Shown one piece after another: positions 41,447 through 50,899 of a stretch of 64,000 nt of DNA. Origin of the DNA: JACRBR01 sp964371355 (lineage in GTDB: Bacteria > Chloroflexota > Dehalococcoidia > DSTF01 > JACRBR01). The first letter of the stretch is position 1; each line of letters starts with the position of its first letter. The stretch spans positions 62,001-126,000 of the forward strand of contig CAYJMG010000007.1 in the NCBI GenBank assembly GCA_964371355.1, read 5' to 3'. The notes below the pieces were generated by a model. That model saw only the letters and a list, made by a program, of their open reading frames with translations, ran no database searches and was not told the origin of the DNA. A program made the position numbers and the translations under genes.

Positions 41447-43702
41447 CTACTGTCCCCGGACGTCCTTGCGCTTGTTCTGCACGTAGTCGACAAGGATGTA
41501 CTGTCCGAGCTTGTCCGGCGTAGTATAGAACACCCGGCCCTTGTTGATCTTGGCGACCTGGTTCACGAACTCCTTCAGGTAGTAGTTCCGGTCGAGCATG
41601 AATGTGTTGATCGTGATGCCTTTTTGGGTGGCCCGCTTCACTTCCTTGAGCGTCTCTCGAATGGTGATGGGGCTGGGCGGGTAGGCGAAGTAGGACCGTC
41701 CGCGCTCCAGGTGGGCCGTCGGCTCGCCGTCGCTGATCATGATGATCTGCTTGGTGCCGCTCTTGTGCTTCGCAAGCAGGTTCTGGGCCAGCATCAGCGC
41801 GTGGTGCATGTTCGTGCCCAGCACGGACTCATCCCAGCGCACATACGGAAGTTGCTCCGCCTTCAGCTCGCGCGCGTAGGCGCTGAAGCCGATGATGTAC
41901 AGGCTGTCGCGCGTGAACTGGCTCCGGATCAGATTGTTCAGCGCGAGCGCCACCTTCTTCGCCGCCTGGAAGGAGCCGCGAAGGGCCATGGACCATGACA
42001 GGTCTACCATCATCACGGTCGCCGTCTGCGTGAGCTGCTCGGAGCGGTAGACCTCGAAGTCGTCCTTGTCGAGCCGCACGGGCAGGGAAGCGCCCTCGCG
42101 CGCGAGCGAGTTCATGATGGTCTTGTCGAGCGCGAGGTGGAACGGGTCGCCGAACTCGTACTTCTTCGTGTCGTCCGTGCGCTCGCCGCCGCGGCCTCCG
42201 TCTCGGATCTCGTGCTTGCCGAACGAGTCGTTCTTGAGCTGTGAGTAGATCTCGCCCAGCGCCTTCTGGCCGATCTTCCGGGTGCCGCGTGGCGTCAGTT
42301 CGTAGCCGTTGCCCTTCTTCGTGATGTACCCGGCCTCCTCGAGGATCTCGAGGAACTTCTTGAGTTGGTCCAGCGTCTCGCCCGCCTCTTCGCCCAGCAA
42401 CTCGCGCAGCTTGTCTTCGTCGATATCCTCGATGTCGCCGCCGTACTGGGTGCGCTCGAGTTGGCGTTCCAGGTCGTCCATGGACTGCATCTGGTCCATG
42501 AGGCGCATCGCCTGATTCAGGTCCATCTCCTCGTCGCCGCGGAACGGGTACTGGTTGCGCATGTCGCGCATCGGGGAGAGGAACTCCAGGTTCATCTGCA
42601 GCTCCGACAGCTCGGACTGCAGTTCCGGGTCGCCCACCTTGTCGGCCAGCAAGTCGCTGAGCTGCTGGCGCATGTCGCCGGGGAGGCTGTCGAGCAGGTT
42701 CTGCATCTGCGCCATCTGCCCCTGCATCCGCTCGACCAGCTCGTCCAGCGACTGGGGCGGGTTCGGGCCGAACAGGTCGCCGTACTTTTGCATGAAGCTT
42801 TCGAAGTCCGGCTCGTCGCCCGCCAGACGGTCGCTCAGCATCTGGTTCAGGTCTTTCACCATCTGCTTCATGCGCGCCATGTCTTCGGGCGACATGTTGG
42901 AGATCTGGTTGTACATGTCCTTGAAGAAGGTCTCGGTCATCGCCTTCTTCAGCATGTCCATCAGCTCGGTGAACTTGTGTTGAGCCTCCGGGTCCATGAA
43001 CTCGTAGTTCTGCAGCTCCTTCACGGCGCCGGCCGGGTCTTCGGGCAGATTCGACAGGAAGTTCTTCTTACGGTCGGCGATGTTCTTCAGCATCTGGGCG
43101 AACTGGTCCTGGTCGCCGCCGGACGCAGACGAGGACGCCGGCTCTCCCTCGCCGGACTGCGGCGCCCCGCCCTGCCGCGAGGAGCTGTCGCCGGGTTGCT
43201 GCTGGCCGGCCTGTGGGGCTCCCTGCTGCTGTCCCGCCTGCGGTTGGCCCTGTTGCCGCTGTCCGGGCTGCGCCCCCTGGGCGCCGTCTCCGCCTTGCGC
43301 AGGCGGTCTCCCCGGCGGCTCTTCGGGGGGCGCCTGCGCTCCATCCTGTGGCTGGGCGCCGTCCTGCGGGCCGAGCGCCTCCTGCAGCCTTCGGTCGATC
43401 GTCCCGTGCTCCATGTCGAGGATTTCGTCGAGGCGCTTCTTGATGTCGTCCATCACCGACGAGAGGTTGAAGCGGTCGAGCGTGTTGCGCCGCTGCTGGC
43501 GGAGCTGCTGCAAGAGGTCACGCAGGCCTTGCAGCCGGTCACCCGTCTGGCCACGCATACCGCGTTGCAAGAGGTTGCGCATGGCGTGCTGGAGATCCCC
43601 GAAGTTCATCAGGTCGTCGGTGAGCGCCTCGAGGACCTCGTCGGGATCGAGAGGGGGGATCTCCTGGGTGCCGTCCCATTCGCTGTACCGGAACGCGACC
43701 AT
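41447..43702 (-). CDS. VWA domain protein, partner of MoxR ATPase
   Basis: 751 residues. Helical N-terminal region (1-115), a Gln/Pro/Gly-rich linker (about 112-200), a long helical middle (about 205-520) and a VWA domain (about 560-740). The metal-site (MIDAS) residues are complete: DLSWS, the Thr of LGTNMHHAL and Asp of MISDGEPT. MoxR/VWA pairs act as chaperones that insert cofactors or remodel targets. It follows a toxin-like gene by 3 nt, with the ATPase gene two genes upstream. No ribosome site of its own, so it relies on coupling. Confidence 0.87.
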   Translation of the reverse strand: MVAFRYSEWDGTQEIPPLDPDEVLEALTDDLMNFGDLQHAMRNLLQRGMRGQTGDRLQGLRDLLQQLRQQRRNTLDRFNLSSVMDDIKKRLDEILDMEHGTIDRRLQEALGPQDGAQPQDGAQAPPEEPPGRPPAQGGDGAQGAQPGQRQQGQPQAGQQQGAPQAGQQQPGDSSSRQGGAPQSGEGEPASSSASGGDQDQFAQMLKNIADRKKNFLSNLPEDPAGAVKELQNYEFMDPEAQHKFTELMDMLKKAMTETFFKDMYNQISNMSPEDMARMKQMVKDLNQMLSDRLAGDEPDFESFMQKYGDLFGPNPPQSLDELVERMQGQMAQMQNLLDSLPGDMRQQLSDLLADKVGDPELQSELSELQMNLEFLSPMRDMRNQYPFRGDEEMDLNQAMRLMDQMQSMDDLERQLERTQYGGDIEDIDEDKLRELLGEEAGETLDQLKKFLEILEEAGYITKKGNGYELTPRGTRKIGQKALGEIYSQLKNDSFGKHEIRDGGRGGERTDDTKKYEFGDPFHLALDKTIMNSLAREGASLPVRLDKDDFEVYRSEQLTQTATVMMVDLSWSMALRGSFQAAKKVALALNNLIRSQFTRDSLYIIGFSAYARELKAEQLPYVRWDESVLGTNMHHALMLAQNLLAKHKSGTKQIIMISDGEPTAHLERGRSYFAYPPSPITIRETLKEVKRATQKGITINTFMLDRNYYLKEFVNQVAKINKGRVFYTTPDKLGQYILVDYVQNKRKDVRGQ

Positions 43703-43705
43703 GAT

Positions 43706-44113
43706 TCAATCACTCGTTTCTGGCCGAGAGCGATCTTCCTCCCAGCGGTTCTCTGAGTTTAGCCATATCCAAAGCCGCCCGCTCAAGCTCCCGGCGCTAA
43801 GCTTGGCGTGTAAGGCGGGTACCCATCGAGACCTCGGATAACTGCTCTCCGCAGCAGCCGTCAAGATCCCTGGATGTCCCTTGGGGACGACCCCTAGCGT
43901 CTGAAGGCTGGTCCACAGCCTATGCAGATACTGAAAGTCATTTCGGTTCCATGTGACGAGAATGCGGTCTTCGGCGATGGATTCTCGAAAGTGCCAAGCG
44001 TCCGTTCTGGATATTCGCCCCTGATCTTCAACGACGGACACGACATCGTGTCCATGGGACCGAAGTCCCGGCGCGAGATTCGCGAGATCCTCATCCAAGT
44101 AGAGTCGAGCCAT
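43706..44113 (-). CDS. DUF5615 (PIN-like/Mut7-C) family protein, probable toxin
   Basis: 135 residues. N-terminal acids ARLYLDEDLA and DAWHFRESIAEDRILVTWNRNDF match the DUF5615 PIN-like fold, whose members are predicted RNases of toxin-antitoxin pairs. The C-terminal 40 residues are an extension not usual in the family. It directly follows the DUF433-like gene (2 nt gap) and precedes the VWA gene (3 nt gap). Visibly more A/T-rich than the flanking genes, suggesting a later arrival. Confidence 0.78.
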   Translation of the reverse strand: MARLYLDEDLANLAPGLRSHGHDVVSVVEDQGRISRTDAWHFRESIAEDRILVTWNRNDFQYLHRLWTSLQTLGVVPKGHPGILTAAAESSYPRSRWVPALHAKLSAGSLSGRLWIWLNSENRWEEDRSRPETSD

Positions 44114-44115
44114 GG

Positions 44116-44448
44116 TTAGGCGGGCTCGAGTTCTTGCTCGATTCGAGCGTCGATTTCCTCCGCATGGTCGGCGTAGAATCGCCGCGCGGCCTCAATGTCC
44201 TCAGGGGTAAGCACCGAATCGTAGACACCGATCACACGCTTGCTGTCGTTGTTGAGTTCTTTGAGCCACCTCATCACCATCCAGACTTTTATGCCTGCAT
44301 CGCCAACGCGCACGTTGAGAGGGCTTGGATAGTCCGGTGGCGTGTACGTTCCTCTGACCCAAGCTTTGCCACGGCCGTGGCCCTCCCGCCAACCCGAACT
44401 TGTTTCGGGGGCCGCGTCGGGTTGGTAGTACGTGAATGTCTGTGTCAT
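44116..44448 (-). CDS. DUF433-like protein, probable antitoxin
   Basis: 110 residues. The second half carries VRVGDAGIKVWMVMRWLKEL, VYDSVLTPEDIEAARRFYAD and EEIDARIEQELE, the helix-turn pattern and TPEDI-AA block typical of DUF433, the antitoxin usually paired with DUF5615. The first 40 residues are an unfamiliar Tyr/Gly-rich arm. The ATG comes 2 nt after the stop of the MoxR gene. Would neutralise the DUF5615 product by direct binding, going by other such pairs. Confidence 0.68.
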   Translation of the reverse strand: MTQTFTYYQPDAAPETSSGWREGHGRGKAWVRGTYTPPDYPSPLNVRVGDAGIKVWMVMRWLKELNNDSKRVIGVYDSVLTPEDIEAARRFYADHAEEIDARIEQELEPA

Positions 44449-44450
44449 CA

Positions 44451-45854
44451 CTACCCCCTGTACGCCACCTTGCCGGCGACGCGGTCCTTGTTCAGGCGCT
44501 TGTTCAGGTGGAGGCCCTCCAGCACGAACTCGATTGCGCTGGCCACGACGGCGGGGTTCTCGCCGGGATCCAGGGACGATACCGCCCGGCTGAGGCCCTC
44601 GATGTCCTTCATCATGTCGACGTACTTCTGTGACGACAAGCTGTCCGCGACCTCGGCGGAGAGCCCGGCCTTGAAGCGCGTAACCACGTCCTCCAGGTCG
44701 ACGACGTTGAAGTAGCGGTTGAAGACCGCCACCACCGCGCCCTGGACGAGCTTCTCGATGATCTGGTCTTCCTTGCCGTCCTCGACTGTCTCGAACTCCA
44801 CCTTGCCGCTGATGGTAGGAATAATGAACGGCAGATCGCTGATGCGAGGCACAACGTCGTGCTCGCCCAGGCGGATAGCCCTGCGCATGGCGTTCGCCAG
44901 CAGGCTCTCGTAGTCGGCGATCGACGCGCGTACCGACACGCCGGAGCGCTGGTTCACGTCCGGGCTGCGGCGCGCCAGCCGCGTAATCTCGGCGACGATC
45001 TCCTTCATGTACATCGGCACCGTGACGGTGTAGTCCTCGTCGCCGAAGGCCGAACTCTCCTGCTCCATGATGTCGATCTCGTGCTCGACCGAGCGGGGGT
45101 AGTGGGTGCGGATCTGGGCGCCGTAGCGGTCCTTCAGCGGCGTGATGATGCGGCCGCGGTTGGTGTAGTCCTCGGGATTGGCGGAGGCGACGACTAACAC
45201 GTCCAGGGGCATGCGGATGCGATACCCGCGGATCTGGACGTCGCGCTCCTCCATGATGTTCAGCAAGCCCACCTGGATGCGCTCGGCGAGGTCCGGCAGT
45301 TCGTTGATGCAGAAGATGCCCCGGTTTGTCCGCGGAATGAGTCCGTAGTGAATGGTGAGTTCGTCCGACAGGTAGCGGCCTTCCGCCACCTTGATCGGGT
45401 CCACCTCGCCGATGAGGTCGGCAATGGTGATGTCCGGCGTCGCCAGCTTCTCGCCGTAGCGCTGGTCGCGCGTGATCCACTCGATCTCGAGGTTGTCGCC
45501 TTCTTGTTCGATCCGCATCCTGCTGGCGTGGGTGATCGGCTCGAAGGGGCTCTCGTTCAGCTCGCTCCCGGCGATCACGGGCACGTAGTCGTCCAGCAGG
45601 CCGGTCAGCCCGCGAATCATCCGCGACTTCGCCTGGCCGCGCTCGCCCAGGAAGATGATGTCCTGACCGGAGAGGATGGCGTTTTCGAGCTGCGGGACGA
45701 CGGAGTCCTCGTACCCGTAGATGCCGTCGAACAGGGGCTGCCCCGCCCGGATGCGACCGATCAGGTTGCGGCGCATCTCCTCCTTGACCGAGGCGACCTT
45801 GTATCCGGATCGCTTCAGTTCGCCCAGTGTTCGTGGCTGGTTGTCCGTTGCCAT
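44451..45854 (-). CDS. MoxR/ChlI-type AAA+ ATPase
   Basis: 467 residues. Walker A GERGQAKS near residue 74; the Walker-B position reads GIFCINELPDL, with Asn where most AAA+ proteins have Asp. Sensor I is VVASANPEDYTNRGR. The helical C-terminal lid spans about 260-467. It works with a VWA protein as in Mg-chelatase and MoxR chaperones, using ATP to remodel a target. Start at 45854 with GGAG just upstream. First gene of the MoxR-DUF433-DUF5615-VWA unit, 25 nt after the AIR-synthase-like gene. Confidence 0.88.
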   Translation of the reverse strand: MATDNQPRTLGELKRSGYKVASVKEEMRRNLIGRIRAGQPLFDGIYGYEDSVVPQLENAILSGQDIIFLGERGQAKSRMIRGLTGLLDDYVPVIAGSELNESPFEPITHASRMRIEQEGDNLEIEWITRDQRYGEKLATPDITIADLIGEVDPIKVAEGRYLSDELTIHYGLIPRTNRGIFCINELPDLAERIQVGLLNIMEERDVQIRGYRIRMPLDVLVVASANPEDYTNRGRIITPLKDRYGAQIRTHYPRSVEHEIDIMEQESSAFGDEDYTVTVPMYMKEIVAEITRLARRSPDVNQRSGVSVRASIADYESLLANAMRRAIRLGEHDVVPRISDLPFIIPTISGKVEFETVEDGKEDQIIEKLVQGAVVAVFNRYFNVVDLEDVVTRFKAGLSAEVADSLSSQKYVDMMKDIEGLSRAVSSLDPGENPAVVASAIEFVLEGLHLNKRLNKDRVAGKVAYRG

Positions 45855-45879
45855 GCGCTCCGATCCTTCCCGCTCTTCC

Positions 45880-46926
45880 TCAGTCCGGCCGCTCTCCCCC
45901 CGGTGCGCCCTCGAAGAATCGCGCCAACTCGTCACGGTCGAACACGGGGAAGGGTGTGTCGCCGGTTCCCATTATAACCTCGACCGGCCCGGTCTCGACC
46001 GTGCCGATCCGGCGGAACGTTGACTGCTTATCAAGCTCTGTAACACGGCCGACGTCCGCCGCCGCCACGATCGCGAGCAGTGCGCCCGACGCCAATAGCC
46101 CCAGCGGGTCCAGGTCCAGCGCATCGCACACCAATGCCGTCTCCGCATGCACGCTCACCGCCTGTCCGTCGATGCGCAGCCTGTGGCCTGCCGCCGCGGC
46201 CATCTCCTGCAGAGCGGTCGCCAGCCCCCCCTCCGTCGGGTCGTGCATTAATCGTGGCCGGGTGACGGTGCGCAGGGCTGTCGCCGCCGCGACGACGCTG
46301 ATGCCGGGTGTGTAGAGCAGGTCCCGCGCGCGCCGCACGTCTTCGGCCGAGAGTCCCGCCGCCAGCAGTGCGTCTGCCGCCTCGCGGGCGAGCAGCGCCG
46401 TGCCCTCGATCGCGATACCACGCGCGAGCACCACCGCGTCCCCGGGCTTGATCCCCTCGCCGGTGACGATCTCGTCTCGCATCGCCTCGCCCAGCATCGC
46501 TCCTACGACTATCGGGCGATCCAGGCCGATGGTGACCTCGGTGTGGCCCCCGATCAGCTCGATACCAAGCGCGTCGGTGGCGCGCAGGATCTGGTCGAAG
46601 ATCGACGCCGGCAGGTCACCCGGCGCGCCCGGCGGCAGCAGCGCGGTCGCCATGAACCACGCGGGCCGCGCGCCCATGCAGGCGATGTCGTTCGCGTTCA
46701 CGTTGACGGCGTACCAGCCGATGTCCTCCGCCGCGAAGGTCACCGGATCCGTCTTCGCGACGAGCACGCGGCCGTTGCCGCCGCCGATGTCGCTGTTGGC
46801 GATGTCGATCACGGCCGCGTCGCGGCCAACTGCGGGGCCCAACAGCACGCGCGGGTCGCGGTGGGGGATCCGGGCGAGGAGCCCCGCGAGGACGTCGGGC
46901 GGCAGCTTGCCCGGTCGCAGCAGCAT
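45880..46926 (-). CDS. AIR-synthase/HypE/ThiL-like family protein
   Basis: 348 residues. PurM-like fold: ATP-site block GRDAAVIDI, then VNVNANDIACMGARPAWFMA and IGGHTEVTIGLDRPIVVG. The second half carries MHDPTEGGLATALQEMA, the hallmark shared by HypE, SelD and ThiL relatives. Its C-terminus lacks the Cys of HypE, so hydrogenase maturation is unlikely. It phosphorylates or dehydrates an unknown substrate with ATP. ATG overlaps the stop of the SRPBCC gene (TGATG), so both are translated together. Confidence 0.85.
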   Translation of the reverse strand: MLLRPGKLPPDVLAGLLARIPHRDPRVLLGPAVGRDAAVIDIANSDIGGGNGRVLVAKTDPVTFAAEDIGWYAVNVNANDIACMGARPAWFMATALLPPGAPGDLPASIFDQILRATDALGIELIGGHTEVTIGLDRPIVVGAMLGEAMRDEIVTGEGIKPGDAVVLARGIAIEGTALLAREAADALLAAGLSAEDVRRARDLLYTPGISVVAAATALRTVTRPRLMHDPTEGGLATALQEMAAAAGHRLRIDGQAVSVHAETALVCDALDLDPLGLLASGALLAIVAAADVGRVTELDKQSTFRRIGTVETGPVEVIMGTGDTPFPVFDRDELARFFEGAPGGERPD

Positions 46927-47393
46927 CAGGGCAGCCCGCGGCAGCGTTGGATGACGTGGTCCGTGAACGCATCGACCAGCCGGGGCAGCATGCGCCGGGC
47001 GCTGAGGCCCAGCGTCGTGCCCACGAAGAAGTCGCCCATCAGGCCGTAGCCCTCGGCCCCGATCTCGACCTCGAGCGTGCAGCCCTCGGGCTCGTCCAGC
47101 AGCCCGAACTGCAGGTGGGCGGCCTGCACCTGGGCCGAGATGGGCGCGTTGGTCCCGTCGAAGTGGCAAACGAGGAGTTCGGACTCCTTCCAGTCGACGA
47201 TCCGCCAGCGAGCCCAGCGCTGCCTGTCGTCGTGGGCCAATAGCCGCGCGCCGGGGCCCGGCGCATGCCCGTTCTCGAGCCGCAGCGTCTCCATATTGGG
47301 GAACCAGCGGGGCCACGACGGGAAGTCCGTTAACACGCCCCAGATGAGCGTCGCGGGAGCATCATAGGCCTGGGAGGTGAAGTAGGACGCCAT
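46926..47393 (-). CDS. SRPBCC (START-like) family protein
   Basis: 155 residues. Bet-v1-like fold: YDAPATLIWGVLTDFPSWPRWFPN at the start, RWARWRIVDWKESELLVCHF in the middle, and a long C-terminal helix (RRMLPRLVDAFTDHVIQRC). Binds a hydrophobic ligand in a groove. ATG at 47393 with TATCCT (47408-47403) ending 9 nt upstream and no ribosome site: probably leaderless. First gene of the operon that continues into the MoxR unit. Confidence 0.82.
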   Translation of the reverse strand: MASYFTSQAYDAPATLIWGVLTDFPSWPRWFPNMETLRLENGHAPGPGARLLAHDDRQRWARWRIVDWKESELLVCHFDGTNAPISAQVQAAHLQFGLLDEPEGCTLEVEIGAEGYGLMGDFFVGTTLGLSARRMLPRLVDAFTDHVIQRCRGLP

Positions 47394-47491
47394 GTGACGG
47401 ACAGGATACACCCGGCGTTGCATTCGATCGGACGCGTGGCGCGGCGTATATATACTTGGCGCCGAAGGACGGAGCGCACCATGGGAGGCCG

Positions 47492-50400
47492 ATGCAGTCG
47501 GCGACCGGCAACACCTTGACCGCACGAGCCCGCCCTTTGTCGCGCCTGTGGAGCGGCCTCTATTCGTTGTTGCCGGCGTTGCTCGCGTTCTCCGGCCTCG
47601 CCGTCGCGCTCCTCACGCAGTTCCTGCTTACGGACCTCAAGGGTACGGTCGACCGCCCGGCGTACGGCTTCTTGCTGGCCGTCGCACTGTTCGCCGCGTC
47701 CGCGCTGGTCCTGTGGTCGCGCGCGAAAGTCGGCGAGGGGCCGGGCCAGGATCAGCCGTTCGAGTTGCCGCGATCGTGGGAGATCGGCCTCGTCGCCGCG
47801 GTGTTCCTGCTGGCGGCGTTCTTCCGGTCCTGGCACTTCCTCTCGTTCCCGCCGGGCCTCTGGTACGACGAGGCGGTCAATGGCACCGACGCGTTCAGCA
47901 TCATGGACCGCGACCACCTGACGGTCTGGCGCAGCTCGAATTTCGGCCACTCGACGATCTTCTTCTACCTGCTGATCGCCTCCTTCAAGCTGTTTGGTTA
48001 CACGCTCTTCGCCATGCGGCTCGTGCCGGCGGTCGCGGGCATGGCCGCTGTTGTCGGCTTCTACTTCCTCGCGCGCTGGCTCGTGGGGCCCGTCCCTGCC
48101 ATCGTCGCTGCGGCACTGCTGGCGGTCTCACGGTGGGCCGTGACCTTCAGCCGCATCTCGTGGGAGGCGTCGCTCCAGCCGCTGTTCGAGATCATGGCGG
48201 TGTACTTCCTGGTGCGCGGCCTGGAGAAGCGCACGAACTACGTCTACTTCTTCCTGGCCGGTGGATCGCTGGCCGCGGGCATCTACACGTACCTTGCGTT
48301 CCGCTTCGTGCCCTTCGTGCTGCTGTTCTTCCTGCTGTACATCGCGGTCACGCAATGGCGCCTCCTGTGGAAGAACCGCATCGGCCTCGTCGTGTACGCG
48401 GTCTCGTTCTTGATCGTGATCGCGCCGCTGGGGCAGTTCGCGCTGCGAAACCAGGACCTGTTCCTGGCGCGCACGCGCGACATCAACGTCTTCAAGGAAG
48501 TCGACGAGAAGGACAGTTACGAGCCGCTGCGCCATAACTTCCGCTCATCGATCGAGATGATGAACGTGAAGGGCGACCTGAACGGCCGCCACAACTTGCC
48601 CGGCGCGCCGATGCTGGACGAGATCTCCGGCGCGCTGTTCGTGCTCGGGTTCGGCGTTTCGTGCTGGTCGCTCTTGAGCTGGCGAAGGGCAACGGTGGCC
48701 GGCTGGTACGTCCTCGCGCTGGTGCCCGGCGCCTTCACGATCTCGCTGGAGAACCCCAGCGCCATCCGTGGCGTGGGGGCCATCCCGCCCCTGTACCTGC
48801 TCGTGGGCCTGGCGATCGCTACCGTGTATGCGCCGCTCCAGCGCTCCCGTCGCGGGTTATGGGTCTTCGGCGCGGCTGCGTTGACGATCGTCGGGGGCGC
48901 CGCGGCCATCAACTACTACGACCTCTATCACCGTCAGGCGAAGGACCTTCGCGTGTACGAGGCGTTCTCGCCGGAATATACGCAGGTCGGGCGGATCGTC
49001 GCCGACCGCGCGGACAACGAGCGCGTCATCGTCTCGCGCCAGTTCTCCGGGCACCAGGCGGTCGCCGTCCTCACCCGCGGCAAGCAGTTCGACCACTATT
49101 CCGTCGCGAAGCATCTGGTGCTGCCGTCCGGCGATCGCGATGCCCTCCTGATCCTCGATGTGGAGCAGTTCGGCATGCTCCCCACGCTTCGAACGCTGTA
49201 CCCCAACCTCCAGCAGCACGACTACGTGGACCCCTACGACCGCGTGTTCTTCACGCGCATTACGATCCCGCAGGCCGATATCGAGCAGCTCCACGAATTG
49301 ACCTTGCGGACGGGGCCGGACAGCACGACCGCGCGCCTGGACCGCGAGTGGACTGAGCAGGACCTTGCATCGGGGCCGGTGGACGCGACCTGGGAGGGGT
49401 ACCTCTGGATCCCCGAGCCCGTGACGGGGTCCTTCGTCCTGCAGGTACCCGGCGGCAGTGCCTCCCTCATGATCGACGGCGTGCCCCTGGCGCTCGACGG
49501 CGCCGGCCGTACGGCCCCCACGGAGGTCGCGCTGGGCGAACACCGTGTCGTGATCGGCGCGCGCATCACCCAGCCGGGCATCGTGCAGGCGCACTTCAGC
49601 GAGCCCGCGGTCGCCATCGACCAACTCGCTGACGCGCTCTACAACAAGAGCGCCGGCGACCGCGGATTCCTGGTGGTCTATCGGGAGGGGACGGACTTCT
49701 CCGCTCCGGTGGCGTCCCAGGGCCGCGTGCCGTTTCCCGTGCCCGTGCCGATCTTGCCGCGAAGCAACGCGATCGAATACGTCGGGATCATGACCCTGGC
49801 GCAGGAAGGCGAGTACGGGTTCGGGCTGACCGGCAAGTCGTCGACCCAGCTCTTCATCGATGGCGAGCTAGTCGTCGACAACGGCGGCGGCCACGGCCGC
49901 AGCCACGTCGAGTCGAAGATCGAGCTAGCAGCCGGCCCCCACACCATCTCGATCCAGTACGCGACGGCCGAAGAGGCGAACTGGGTCGCCGCTTACCGGG
50001 GCCCCGGCGCTGAGTGGAAGAACATCGAGACGGCCGACGTGACCTACCCCGCCGGCCCCTACCGCCCGCCGGCGACGGTGACGATCGAGACCGACCCATC
50101 GTGGCCGAGCAAGACCTTCTCCGAGCTGGAGAGAGCGTCGTCCGTCGTGCGGCTTGCCGGCGCGGAGACGGCCGCCGCCGGCAAGGGCCGGGTCGTCATC
50201 TTCGACGATGCGGGCCAGGTTGTACGCAGCTTCGAGGTCGCGGGGGCATCCGATATCGTCGACGTGGATCTCACGGCCGATGGCCGGCTCGTCGTGCTTG
50301 ATGCAGCCTCCCGTTCGCTCTACCTCGTCGATCCCGCGTCCGGCGCGACGGAGGCCGTGGCGGGCGAGTTCGCTTCGGCGGCGGGCTTCGGGATCTATGA

Positions 50401-50899
50401 CGACAAGGCGTACGTGGCGTCGCCCAGCGGCGGCGGCGTCTACGTCGTCCCGCTTGCAGGTGGAGAGACCCCGCAACTGCCGATCTCGTCGCCAGAGTCA
50501 CCGGTCCGCGCGAAACAGCCGTCCGACATCGTCGTCAGCGAGGATGGCGTGTTCTACATCGTCGACTTCGAGGCCCAGAGCATCATCCGCTCGCCTGATG
50601 GGGTGGAAGGCAAGGCGTTCCGGGGCGTCGGCGGCACCGGCCTGCAGCTCCCGCACATCGCGGTGCAGGGTGATCTCGTGTTTGTCACCGATCCCACGAG
50701 GTCTCGCGTGCTGGTGTACGACCGGACAGGCAAGCAGCGCGGGGTCTACACCTTCGCCGCCAATCCCGCGCCGCGCCCCGTCGGAATCGACGCGACGCCC
50801 GACGGCCACGTCTACATCGCCGACGCGGGCGGCGCCATCGTGCGGCTGACGGTCACCATCCCGCCCGACACGCAGGCTGAGCTGGATGCGCTGCCGTAG
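47492..50899 (+). CDS. Giant membrane protein: GT39-like glycosyltransferase, PA14-type and beta-propeller domains
   Basis: 1135 residues. Residues 1-480: eleven or more transmembrane helices of the ArnT/PMT type, with the catalytic-loop acids Asp126-Glu127 in LWYDEAVNG. About 620-710: a beta-sandwich with SLMIDGVPLALDG. About 745-840: a clear PA14 domain (GEYGFGLTGKSSTQLFIDGE, then a YRGPGAEW strand). About 890-1125: NHL/beta-propeller repeats, ending with GIDATPDGHVYIADAGG. It would transfer a lipid-carried sugar outside the cell, the outer domains binding glycan. Start at 47492, 3 nt after GGAGG. A TATACT box (47451-47456) precedes it. Confidence 0.85.
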   Translation: MQSATGNTLTARARPLSRLWSGLYSLLPALLAFSGLAVALLTQFLLTDLKGTVDRPAYGFLLAVALFAASALVLWSRAKVGEGPGQDQPFELPRSWEIGLVAAVFLLAAFFRSWHFLSFPPGLWYDEAVNGTDAFSIMDRDHLTVWRSSNFGHSTIFFYLLIASFKLFGYTLFAMRLVPAVAGMAAVVGFYFLARWLVGPVPAIVAAALLAVSRWAVTFSRISWEASLQPLFEIMAVYFLVRGLEKRTNYVYFFLAGGSLAAGIYTYLAFRFVPFVLLFFLLYIAVTQWRLLWKNRIGLVVYAVSFLIVIAPLGQFALRNQDLFLARTRDINVFKEVDEKDSYEPLRHNFRSSIEMMNVKGDLNGRHNLPGAPMLDEISGALFVLGFGVSCWSLLSWRRATVAGWYVLALVPGAFTISLENPSAIRGVGAIPPLYLLVGLAIATVYAPLQRSRRGLWVFGAAALTIVGGAAAINYYDLYHRQAKDLRVYEAFSPEYTQVGRIVADRADNERVIVSRQFSGHQAVAVLTRGKQFDHYSVAKHLVLPSGDRDALLILDVEQFGMLPTLRTLYPNLQQHDYVDPYDRVFFTRITIPQADIEQLHELTLRTGPDSTTARLDREWTEQDLASGPVDATWEGYLWIPEPVTGSFVLQVPGGSASLMIDGVPLALDGAGRTAPTEVALGEHRVVIGARITQPGIVQAHFSEPAVAIDQLADALYNKSAGDRGFLVVYREGTDFSAPVASQGRVPFPVPVPILPRSNAIEYVGIMTLAQEGEYGFGLTGKSSTQLFIDGELVVDNGGGHGRSHVESKIELAAGPHTISIQYATAEEANWVAAYRGPGAEWKNIETADVTYPAGPYRPPATVTIETDPSWPSKTFSELERASSVVRLAGAETAAAGKGRVVIFDDAGQVVRSFEVAGASDIVDVDLTADGRLVVLDAASRSLYLVDPASGATEAVAGEFASAAGFGIYDDKAYVASPSGGGVYVVPLAGGETPQLPISSPESPVRAKQPSDIVVSEDGVFYIVDFEAQSIIRSPDGVEGKAFRGVGGTGLQLPHIAVQGDLVFVTDPTRSRVLVYDRTGKQRGVYTFAANPAPRPVGIDATPDGHVYIADAGGAIVRLTVTIPPDTQAELDALP

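Noticed and set aside
45880..46926. HypE hydrogenase maturation protein
   Set aside because: The conserved C-terminal Cys of HypE is missing and no other hyp or hydrogenase genes are present. Labelled only as an AIR-synthase-like family member.
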